In this document: in pieces, positions 9,267 through 15,585 of the stretch
Layout of the letters: the number at the start of each line of letters is the position of its first letter
How positions within the stretch are numbered: the stretch's first letter is position 1
The notes under the pieces: model-generated
Database searches by the model: none
What the model saw: only the letters and a program-made list of their open reading frames with translations
Told to the model about the DNA's origin: nothing
Assembly (NCBI GenBank): GCA_012516855.1
Contig: JAAYWB010000020.1
Location: forward strand, 1 to 36,259
Direction: 5' to 3'
Length of the DNA stretch: 36,259 bases
Origin: Candidatus Cloacimonadota bacterium
Lineage (GTDB): Bacteria > Cloacimonadota > Cloacimonadia > Cloacimonadales > Cloacimonadaceae
Position numbers and translations under genes: made by a program

Positions 9267-9364
9267 GCCTGGCGTACAGCGGACGTTGTGAGCATGGATG
9301 ATAGGAAGTAATGGAAGAGTCATTCATTGCTGACGTCGATGCTTGTTCCTCGCTCGACGCCAGC
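9267..9364 (+). repeat. B element, copy 3
   Basis: It is identical to the copy at 5278-5375 except for one base, and lies in the same orientation about 4 kb away, so the two bracket the paralogous propeller genes as direct repeats. A C element follows within a few bases. Confidence 0.85.
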
Positions 9365-9370
9365 GTGTGG

Positions 9371-9487
9371 TCTGGCCGTTAAGGCCCTTTCCTGTGTTCC
9401 GGAAGCGCCACCCGCCCAATACTCGTATCAAGTGCGGGCATTGTGCGGGAGGCAAGGGAGAGGGATGTAATAGGGCGCTAAGGGTGT
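9371..9487 (+). repeat. C element, copy 1
   Basis: The reverse complement of this stretch matches 20163-20278 over its whole length by eye. Shared blocks include CCCTTAGCGCCC, CCTCCCGCACAAT, ACACAGGA and AGGGCCTT. In both places the C element sits next to a B element in the same relative order. Confidence 0.65.
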
Positions 9488-9580
9488 AGCTGACTGGACA
9501 TTGGGGCGGGCAGGCATGTTATTGGCAGGGTTCTCGTTAGGGATACACTTTGCCGGGCAAGCCGGCGCCGTGATCAATCT

Positions 9581-9626
9581 GGCACAAAGAAAAACGTGGG
9601 AATCACCGGGCGGTGTTCCCACGTTT
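9581..9626 (-). terminator. Rho-independent terminator of the radical-SAM gene
   Basis: The arms AAACGTGGGAA and TTCCCACGTTT pair perfectly, and the inner CACCG and CGGTG extend the stem with one bulge. On the minus strand the stem is followed by TTTTTCTTTG. It lies about 110 bases after the stop of the gene at 9736. Confidence 0.8.
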
Positions 9627-9735
9627 CGGAGGGCATTCTATGTAGGGTCTGTAGGGTATAGACAGTATAAGCGTTTTTTGGGATATGCCAAAAAGAATTA
9701 TTCGCGTCTTGTCGCGGCGGGTTCCCAAAGCCAGT

Positions 9736-10680
9736 TCAGGAGCGCGTTTCAAACCAATCCTGGATTTTTTTCAGGGCTGCCCCGCCGTGGGCTTTGAGAA
9801 GTCGGATTTCGTCGCGGCTGATATTAACCGCCTGCTCCTGCGGGTCGATAGCCAGCACTTTCCTGGCCACCAGTTCCGCCTTCACCAGTTCGCCGAAGGC
9901 GGGATGCCAGGGTCCTCCGGCAATTTCGGCCGGGTCGATGTTCGAGGGAATCCCCTCTTTGATGATGCGAATCCCGGCTGACTCGGCCACGGGATGGTAA
10001 TCCGCGCACTGGCTGACGGCCTCTTCCAGGCTGAGGGGAAGGTAAGCGCCGGAATTGTAAAGCTTTTCCAAAGCGGTGCCGCGGATCACGATGAGAGGAT
10101 AGAGCCGCAGGAGGTGGGGCCTCAGTTCTTCGAGGGCTTTCCGGTTCTCTGACAGGCTGGCTTCCGTCCATCCCGGCAGGCCGGGCATCAGTTGCACGCC
10201 CAGTTCAAAATTCTGGTTTTTCACCCTGAGCGCGGCTTCCAGGGCCTCCCTGCCGCTGTAGCCCCGGCCGGAAGCAGCCAGCACGACATCGTTAAAATCC
10301 TGCACCCCCAGTTCGATGGTGCGGATATTCCACCGCTTGCAGTGGGCCAGGATTTCGTCGCTCACATAAAGGGGATGGGTGGAAATCCGGAAACTGGTGG
10401 AGACGTCACAAACCGCCATCACCGCGCGCAGCAGCCCTTCTCTAAAATGCTCTTCCCAGGCGGTGAAAGTGCCTCCGTAAAAGGCCACCTGCTTGGCCCG
10501 GCCCCGATGGCGCTCCACAAACTTACGCACCCCCTCCATCGCTTGCTCCGGGTCGAAATCCCCGCTACCGGCAAGCTTGTCCTGGTCGCAGTACACACAT
10601 CTGCCCGGACAGCCGCGCATACCCAGAAACACCGGATAGATCAGCGTTCCTTCAGAACCTGCCCGGGGAAATGTTGTCAT
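9736..10680 (-). CDS. Radical SAM protein (Elp3-like N-terminal domain, no acetyltransferase part)
   Basis: This 314-residue protein carries the 4Fe-4S-binding CxxxCxxC motif at residues 24-31 (RGCPGRCVYCDQ). A later YGGTFTAW corresponds to the SAM-binding GGE-type motif, and RISTHP and ELGVQDF are typical of Elp3/COG1243-like radical SAM proteins. True Elp3 proteins continue with an acetyltransferase domain that is absent here, so it is a stand-alone radical SAM enzyme whose substrate cannot be told. The ATG is preceded by GGGAGG seven bases away. It is monocistronic and ends at a strong terminator. A coproporphyrinogen oxidase-like role seems less likely. Confidence 0.82.
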   Translation of the reverse strand: MTTFPRAGSEGTLIYPVFLGMRGCPGRCVYCDQDKLAGSGDFDPEQAMEGVRKFVERHRGRAKQVAFYGGTFTAWEEHFREGLLRAVMAVCDVSTSFRISTHPLYVSDEILAHCKRWNIRTIELGVQDFNDVVLAASGRGYSGREALEAALRVKNQNFELGVQLMPGLPGWTEASLSENRKALEELRPHLLRLYPLIVIRGTALEKLYNSGAYLPLSLEEAVSQCADYHPVAESAGIRIIKEGIPSNIDPAEIAGGPWHPAFGELVKAELVARKVLAIDPQEQAVNISRDEIRLLKAHGGAALKKIQDWFETRS

Positions 10681-10783
10681 TTGTAACCTCCCTCAGTTGT
10701 CAAATATATTGAGCAAAATCCAGACCAATGCCGGCAATATGTTTTTCAGGCCCTGTTTCAATACGGATGGTAAGTAAGACCGA

Positions 10784-10821
10784 AGGGCGACAGAACCACG
10801 CGTTTTGATTTCTGTCGCCCT
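10784..10821. repeat. Perfect 12-bp inverted repeat
   Basis: AGGGCGACAGAA (10784-10795) and its exact complement TTCTGTCGCCCT (10810-10821) are separated by 14 bases. No run of T follows on either strand, so it is not a standard terminator. It lies in the divergent space between the radical-SAM gene and the alcohol dehydrogenase gene. Confidence 0.7.
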
Positions 10822-10894
10822 CCGGGCTAGAGTAGCCGGATCACCCGCCTGATTTGGAAAGAGAGCCTTTTTTGGGATTGCTGCCAGAATTACC

Positions 10895-10923
10895 TTGACA
10901 GCAAAGGCGCGAAAGCTTAGAAA
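10895..10923 (+). promoter_or_regulatory. Probable promoter of the alcohol dehydrogenase gene
   Basis: A consensus TTGACA and TAGAAA are 17 bases apart, and the -10 ends 21 bases before the ATG of the dehydrogenase. The short leader leaves room only for the GAGG ribosome site. Confidence 0.55.
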
Positions 10924-10944
10924 CGCCACAGCGAGGTACACATT

Positions 10945-12033
10945 ATGATCCATCTTCCCACACGAATCTTTTTCGGCGAGGGCGCCCTGCTGAAAGCGGC
11001 GGACCAGCTTTTGAGCCTGGGTAGCCGACCCCTAGTTGTCACGGGGCGTTCCAGCGCCAGACTCAGCGGCGCTTTGGACGAGCTCAGCCTGGTATTGGAC
11101 AGGGCCGGTCTGGCTTGGGAACTTTTTGACCAGGTGGAGGAAAACCCCAGCCTGGATACCGTTCTGGCGGGGGCCAGGCTGCTGCGGGAAAGCGGCTGCG
11201 ACTTTCTGATAAGCATCGGCGGCGGCAGCCCCATCGACGCGGCGAAAGCCATTTCTCTGGCGGCGGCGAATTCCCTGGGGCGCGACGAAATCTACCAGAC
11301 AGGCAAATTCAGGGCAGCCCTGCCCCTGGTGGCCATTCCCACCACTTCCGGAACCGGGACGGAGGTGACGCAGTATTCCGTGCTCACCGACCCCCTCAGC
11401 GGCATCAAAGCTGGCTTTGGGCACGATCTGGCCTTTCCCCGGCTGGCGGTTTGCGATCCGCGCCACACGCTAAGCCTGAACCCGGCCGTTACCCTCAACA
11501 CCGCCCTGGACGCACTTTCCCACCTGCTGGAAGGCATTTATTCAAACAAGCGCGACCCCCTGCTTTACCCCCTCATCCACAGCGGCGCCAAAGCCATCAG
11601 GGACAATCTGCAAGCCGTTCTGGACAATCCGGACGGCCTGCCCGGAAGAACGGAACTGATGAGGGCCTCGCTCTACGGAGGCATCGTCATCGCCCAGACC
11701 AGCACCACCCTGCAGCATTCGCTTGGTTATCCGCTCACCACAGCGTTTGGCCTGCCCCACGGACAGAGCAACGCCATGGTTATGCGCCAGGTTCTGGAGC
11801 TCTATTATCCCGCCCTGGAAGCGGAACTGAACGCCCTCTTCAGGGCTTTGGGCGGTAGCCGAAAAGATTTCGAGGCCTGGCTGGGGAAACTTCCTTTCGG
11901 CAGGAAACTGGAGCTGGACGACGCCTTCATAAAAAAGAGCGTGGGCGAGGTTTTGGCCAGCCGCAACATGGCGAACAACCCCATCGAGGTAAGCGCAGAA
12001 CAGATCAGGGATATCTACCGCGGCCTGAAGTGA
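10945..12033 (+). CDS. Iron-containing alcohol dehydrogenase
   Basis: A 362-residue member of the group III (Fe-dependent) alcohol dehydrogenases, which interconvert alcohols and aldehydes or ketones with NAD(P)H. The nucleotide-binding motif GGGSPIDAAKA lies near residues 92-102, followed by PTTSGTGTEVTQYSV. The metal-binding region is seen in DALSHLLEG and in HSLGYPLTTAFGLPHG, which supply the expected Asp/His ligands. Length is usual for the family. The ATG at 10945 has GAGG upstream. It is alone on the plus strand between oppositely oriented genes. Fermentative alcohol or aldehyde metabolism is likely; the exact substrate (butanol, 1,3-propanediol or other) cannot be told. Confidence 0.9.
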   Translation: MIHLPTRIFFGEGALLKAADQLLSLGSRPLVVTGRSSARLSGALDELSLVLDRAGLAWELFDQVEENPSLDTVLAGARLLRESGCDFLISIGGGSPIDAAKAISLAAANSLGRDEIYQTGKFRAALPLVAIPTTSGTGTEVTQYSVLTDPLSGIKAGFGHDLAFPRLAVCDPRHTLSLNPAVTLNTALDALSHLLEGIYSNKRDPLLYPLIHSGAKAIRDNLQAVLDNPDGLPGRTELMRASLYGGIVIAQTSTTLQHSLGYPLTTAFGLPHGQSNAMVMRQVLELYYPALEAELNALFRALGGSRKDFEAWLGKLPFGRKLELDDAFIKKSVGEVLASRNMANNPIEVSAEQIRDIYRGLK

Positions 12034-12040
12034 CGGCGGC

Positions 12041-12370
12041 TCACCACTTCTTGAAAATGAAAAACACCGCCCCAATGAGGAACAGGAAGCCCACCAGATA
12101 GTTCCAACGGAATTCCTCCTTGAGGTAAAGCACGGAAAAGACGCTGAAAACCAGCAGGGTGATGACCTCCTGGATAGTTTTCAGCTGGTAGGCGTTGAAG
12201 ACCCCGTGCCCGATGCGGTTGGCCGGCACTTGGAAGCAATACTCGAAGAAAGCTATACCCCAGGAGATGAGGATCACAGTGAAGAGCGGGGTGTTCTTGT
12301 ATTTGAGGTGGCCATACCAGGCGAAAGTCATGAAGATATTGGAAATGGTGAGGAGGATGATGGTTTTCAC
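12041..12370 (-). CDS. DUF486-family small membrane protein (DMT type)
   Basis: This 109-residue protein has four hydrophobic segments and matches the DUF486 pattern: FAWYGHLKYK near residues 16-25, AFFEYCFQVPANRIGHG, then QLKTIQE in the middle and YLKEEF before the last helix. Members resemble half-size drug/metabolite transporters, but no substrate is established. It ends seven bases from the convergent dehydrogenase gene. The pyridoxamine kinase gene directly upstream ends two bases before its ATG, so the two are co-transcribed. Confidence 0.85.
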   Translation of the reverse strand: MKTIILLTISNIFMTFAWYGHLKYKNTPLFTVILISWGIAFFEYCFQVPANRIGHGVFNAYQLKTIQEVITLLVFSVFSVLYLKEEFRWNYLVGFLFLIGAVFFIFKKW

Positions 12371-12372
12371 TT

Positions 12373-13230
12373 TTACTCCCTATAATAAGCCTGAAGGTCC
12401 CACTGTATCATGTTTTCCATGGCAATGCCCTCCCTCCAGTCGGCGCCGGGGGGAAGCTCTTCCAGGATGGCGCGGCTCATGATCCTCACCGTTGCCTTGA
12501 GAGAAGTAGGCAGGGAATGCCCGTTCACCAGTCCGGCCAGGAGCAGCGCGGCAAAGCAGTCGCCCGCCCCAGGTTTGTGGCCTGGGCTCACGGCGAAGGG
12601 AAGGCGGCTGAGGCTGTCCTCGGGAGCGTTGTAATGCAGCACTTCAAGTTGACTGGGGTCGGCGGTGGGAACGGAGGTCACCACGATTTGTTCCGGCCCA
12701 GAAGCGGCAATGGCCTGGCACCAGCGCCTCACCTCATCCGGCTCTGCCCGTGGAGTGGGGTCGGCCCCGGCCAGCAGCGCGGCTTCGGTGAAATTCGGGG
12801 TGATGAGTTCCGCTTTTGCCACCAGGCGGCGCATGGCATCCACGAGGGGAGGGCCGAAACAGGAGTAAAGGCTGCCCTGGTCGCCCATCACGGGATCCAC
12901 AGCCACCAGGGTTCCGGGCTGCTTCAGCCGGTCGATGGCTTTGCCCACCAGTTCCGCCTGTTCGGCCGAAGCCAGGAAACCGGTGCTGATGGCGCCGAAA
13001 CGCAGTTCCAGCGCCTCCCAGTGATCCGAGAAGGGCTCAATTTGGCCGCTGAAGTCGATCCAGAGCGGGTTTGGGAAATCCGTATTGGCGGAAAGGATGG
13101 CCGTGGGCAGGGCGCAAACCCTGATCCCCAGCCGGTACATGATGGGGATGAAGGCCATCAGCGAAGTGTGGCCGAAGCTGGAAAGGTCGTGGACCGCCAG
13201 GATCCTCTTGCTGGCTGTGTTTGTAGTCAT
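12373..13230 (-). CDS. pdxY: Pyridoxamine/pyridoxal kinase (PfkB superfamily)
   Basis: The 285-residue protein phosphorylates pyridoxal or pyridoxamine with ATP in vitamin B6 salvage. The start at ATG 13228-13230 follows GAGGAT and begins MTTNTASKRILAVHDLSSFG; the open frame upstream is arginine-rich and not family-like. Typical features are LAVHDLSSFGHTSL at the N-terminus, LPTAILSANTDFP near residue 48, VDPVMGDQG in the middle, and the ribokinase-type C-terminal motif PGHKPGAGDCFAALLL with its catalytic Asp. It most resembles the clostridial-type pyridoxamine kinases rather than E. coli PdxY, so the gene symbol is given loosely. It lies directly upstream of the DUF486 gene. Confidence 0.85.
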   Translation of the reverse strand: MTTNTASKRILAVHDLSSFGHTSLMAFIPIMYRLGIRVCALPTAILSANTDFPNPLWIDFSGQIEPFSDHWEALELRFGAISTGFLASAEQAELVGKAIDRLKQPGTLVAVDPVMGDQGSLYSCFGPPLVDAMRRLVAKAELITPNFTEAALLAGADPTPRAEPDEVRRWCQAIAASGPEQIVVTSVPTADPSQLEVLHYNAPEDSLSRLPFAVSPGHKPGAGDCFAALLLAGLVNGHSLPTSLKATVRIMSRAILEELPPGADWREGIAMENMIQWDLQAYYRE

Positions 13231-13370
13231 ATCTATCCTCGGACAGGGAGTTGCGCCATTCAGGCGGCGGCGACAATTTTGGTCAAGCGGAAAATCCCCG
13301 CCGGAAAAAATGGGATTCGCCCAAGCCCTGATCAGTAAATTAATGGCAGCCCGAGCGGGCAAACTTGTGC

Positions 13371-13399
13371 TTGACACAAAAACGCCATACTGGGATTTG
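13371..13399 (+). promoter_or_regulatory. Possible promoter of the gcvH-gmk-udg operon
   Basis: TTGACA lies about 65 bases before the gcvH start. The hexamer 17 bases later, GATTTG, is a poor -10. The box shares the preceding GC with several other upstream elements in the window. Confidence 0.35.
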
Positions 13400-13439
13400 G
13401 CGTGGAACAGCTTTCAAAGCACAAATACAGGAGGATACA

Positions 13440-13820
13440 ATGCTTGTACCCGATGAACTATACTACACCGAGAGCCACGAATGGGTGAGCGTCAAAGACG
13501 GCATCGCCACCATTGGCATCACAGATTTTGCCCAGCATGAACTGGGGGATATCGTCTTTTTGGAACTGCCCGACGCCGGGGCAAAGGTTTCCGCCGGAGA
13601 GCCCTGCGGCACCATCGAAGCCGTGAAATCCGCCGAGGACCTCATCAGCCCGGTGAGCGGAGTTTTGGAAAACAAAAACCAGGAAGCCGAGGACAACCCC
13701 GAAATCATCAACCAATCTCCCTATGAAGAAGGCTGGCTCTACCGGGTGCGCATGAACAACGAAGAAGAACTGGCCAATCTGCTCACTCCCATAGAATATA
13801 AAAGACTCATTGAGGGCTGA
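13440..13820 (+). CDS. gcvH: Glycine cleavage system H protein
   Basis: The 126-residue lipoyl-carrier protein shuttles the aminomethyl group between the P, T and L proteins of glycine cleavage. The N-terminus ELYYTESHEWV and the lipoylation motif GTIEAVKSAEDL, with the modified lysine at residue 63, are standard. The ATG at 13440 is preceded by AGGAGG. The other glycine-cleavage genes are not in the window. The gene opens an operon with gmk 13 bases further on, an unusual partnership. Free-standing H proteins also serve as lipoate carriers for other enzymes, which cannot be excluded. Confidence 0.95.
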   Translation: MLVPDELYYTESHEWVSVKDGIATIGITDFAQHELGDIVFLELPDAGAKVSAGEPCGTIEAVKSAEDLISPVSGVLENKNQEAEDNPEIINQSPYEEGWLYRVRMNNEEELANLLTPIEYKRLIEG

Positions 13821-13833
13821 CCCCGGCCAGGCC

Positions 13834-14466
13834 GTGATCACCAAAAACAAGAATTTCCTCATCATCCTCTCCGCCCCTTCCGGAGGAGGCAAGAGCTCCA
13901 TCCTGAGAGAAGTGCTGAAAGCCCATCCGGGCATCGACTACTCCGTTTCCTACACTACCAGGCCTCCCCGGGGCCAGGAAAAGGATGGCGAGCACTACCA
14001 CTTTGTGGATGAGCAAAGCTTTCTGGCCCGCCAGGAGGAAGGGGATTTTCTGGAGAGTGCCAGCGTCTTCGGAAACTGGTACGGCACCTCCGTCAGCTTC
14101 ATCCAAAGTCGGCTGGCCGCGGGACGCCACGTGATCCTGGACATCGACGTCCAGGGCGCCGCCCAGATCAGCGCCACCACGATTCCCTACGTGAAGATCT
14201 TCATCGTGCCGCCCTCGATGGAGATTTTGCGCCAGCGCCTCACAGAGCGCTCCACAGATTCGCCCAGGGAAATCGCCAAACGCCTGACCATCGCCCGCCA
14301 GGAGCTGGAATTCATCCCTGCTTACGACTATCTGGTGGTGAACGACCGGCTGTCCGATGCCGTGGCCGACGTCATCGCCATCATTAGGGCCGAGGAAAAC
14401 AGCGTCAGCCGCTACCGGGAGCCGATCGCCGGCTTCCTTGAACAAGGAGAAAAACATGATCGATAA
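13834..14466 (+). CDS. gmk: Guanylate kinase
   Basis: The enzyme converts GMP to GDP with ATP. The P-loop SAPSGGGKSS stands within the first 20 residues. SYTTRPPRGQEKDGEHYHFV is the GMP-binding stretch (given here by its TTRPPR core), and VILDIDVQGA is the second conserved motif. The GTG at 13832-13834 neighbourhood (first base 13834) gives an N-terminus MITKNKNFLIILSAPSG as in other guanylate kinases. A TTG at 13810 would add eight residues and overlap gcvH; neither has a clear ribosome site. Its end overlaps the start of the next gene by 11 bases. Confidence 0.92.
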   Translation: MITKNKNFLIILSAPSGGGKSSILREVLKAHPGIDYSVSYTTRPPRGQEKDGEHYHFVDEQSFLARQEEGDFLESASVFGNWYGTSVSFIQSRLAAGRHVILDIDVQGAAQISATTIPYVKIFIVPPSMEILRQRLTERSTDSPREIAKRLTIARQELEFIPAYDYLVVNDRLSDAVADVIAIIRAEENSVSRYREPIAGFLEQGEKHDR

Positions 14467-14812
14467 AAACATCGAATCCTTTCTGGAGAAAACAGACCTC
14501 AACTACCTTTTCTGCCTGCTCTCCAAACTGGAAGCGCAGAGGCTAACCCAGCTTCCCGTGTTCGTGCGCCAGAAGTTTTCCAAAAAGATATCAGTGCTGG
14601 CTATGGAACACGTGTCATCGAACGAAGTGCCAGATTACTTTGCCGAGATCGAGGAGGCGAACGAAATGATGGCCAAAATGGCATCGCCTTTCGCCGATGA
14701 TGAAGCCGACATGGGCGAAGAGACCTTCGACGATTCCGAGAAACACATCGAAGAACTGATGCACGACAACCTCGACCGCTATTCCGACGACGAAGACGAC
14801 GAAGAAGAATAA
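14456..14812 (+). CDS. Small acidic protein in the rpoZ position (possible divergent RNA polymerase omega subunit)
   Basis: A 118-residue protein with AAGGAG seven bases before its ATG. Residues 1-60 are helical and include SKLEAQRLTQLP and a KKISVLAMEHVSSNEV stretch, which resembles the RAR and VALEEI..GKI blocks of omega subunits. The remainder is strongly acidic and ends DDEDDEEE. In many bacteria rpoZ directly follows gmk, and this gene does so with overlapping frames. The similarity is only by eye, so the function is inferred; the alternative is a lineage-specific acidic protein. The next gene starts nine bases after its stop. Confidence 0.65.
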   Translation: MIDKNIESFLEKTDLNYLFCLLSKLEAQRLTQLPVFVRQKFSKKISVLAMEHVSSNEVPDYFAEIEEANEMMAKMASPFADDEADMGEETFDDSEKHIEELMHDNLDRYSDDEDDEEE

Positions 14813-14821
14813 GCCGTCCCG

Positions 14822-15466
14822 ATGTCCCGCGCCCTGCTGCAACACCTTGAACTGCTGCGCAACCTTGGAGTGACGGAAATCTACCGCCCCGCCCCTGCTG
14901 CCGGTGAGGACGGGCCCGACCTGGAAAGCCTGCGCCAGCTCCACTCCAACTGTCAGAACTGCCCTCTGGGCGCCACCAGGAACCATTTTGTTTACGGAGA
15001 GGGCAACCCCCGCGCCCGCGCCATGCTGATCGGCGAAGCACCCGGAGCCGAGGAAGACCGCACCGGCCGCCCCTTTGTTGGAGATGCCGGCAAACTGTTG
15101 AGCGACATGCTCCGGGCCATCGAACTGAAGCGGGAGGACGTCTATATCTGCAACATCCTCAAGTGCCGCCCTCCCAACAACCGCGATCCCGGGCCGGCGG
15201 AACGCGCCGCCTGCATGCCTTTGCTGCTTGAGCAGATAGAAACCATCCAGCCGCGCATCATCCTCATGCTGGGCCGCGTGGCCGCTCAAACCCTCCTGAA
15301 CAGCAATCTCACCCTGGAAAAGCTCCGCGGCTTCGTGCATACTTTCCAGGGCATCCCCAGCTACGTGACCTACCACCCAGCCGCTCTGCTGCGCAATACA
15401 CACTGGAAACGCCCCGCCTGGGCCGATTTGCAGAAATTCCGCGACCACTACCGCTCCCTGGATTGA
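14822..15466 (+). CDS. udg: Uracil-DNA glycosylase, family 4 (iron-sulphur)
   Basis: The 214-residue enzyme removes uracil from DNA, starting base-excision repair of deaminated cytosine. Four cysteines suited to the family-4 4Fe-4S cluster are visible: C44 and C47 (CQNCPLG), C115 (LKCRPP) and C131. The active-site motif GEAPGAEED is at about 71-79, followed by GRPFVGDAGKLL; the second motif HPAALLRN is near 195-202. The N-terminal leader of about 40 residues before the first cysteine is common in bacterial members. It closes the gcvH-gmk operon. No plus-strand terminator follows; the hairpin at 15522-15550 faces the other way. Confidence 0.93.
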   Translation: MSRALLQHLELLRNLGVTEIYRPAPAAGEDGPDLESLRQLHSNCQNCPLGATRNHFVYGEGNPRARAMLIGEAPGAEEDRTGRPFVGDAGKLLSDMLRAIELKREDVYICNILKCRPPNNRDPGPAERAACMPLLLEQIETIQPRIILMLGRVAAQTLLNSNLTLEKLRGFVHTFQGIPSYVTYHPAALLRNTHWKRPAWADLQKFRDHYRSLD

Positions 15467-15521
15467 GAACCGCCTGATTCCGGTCACCCCCTTTCCCACA
15501 ACCAGTTCCAGATAAAGACAC

Positions 15522-15550
15522 AAAAAAGGCGAGACCTGATCGGCCTCGCC
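15522..15550 (-). terminator. Rho-independent terminator of the VWA/DUF3520 gene
   Basis: GGCGAG (15528-15533) pairs with CTCGCC (15545-15550), and on the minus strand the stem runs into six T residues. It lies about 35 bases after the stop of the gene at 15586. Confidence 0.75.
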
Positions 15551-15585
15551 GGTTCACGCCAAAGGCGTGTTATAGGAGTGGAAGG

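Larger units (their letters stand above)
8936..9735. other. Long intergenic stretch with repeats and a terminator
   Basis: Open frames here have no ribosome site, and they run across repeats, so none is called. The stretch holds the promoter region of the second propeller gene, B element copy 3 (9267-9364), C element copy 1 (9371-9487) and a strong hairpin terminator (9581-9626) for the radical-SAM gene. The part from 9490 to 9580 shows nothing recognisable. Confidence 0.55.

Noticed and set aside
9501-9797. Open frame of 98 codons on the plus strand
   Set aside because: It runs through the terminator hairpin and into the antisense of the radical-SAM gene, and has no ribosome site.
13231-13439. 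Glycine riboswitch before gcvH
   Set aside because: No paired glycine-aptamer core could be seen in the 200 bases upstream.
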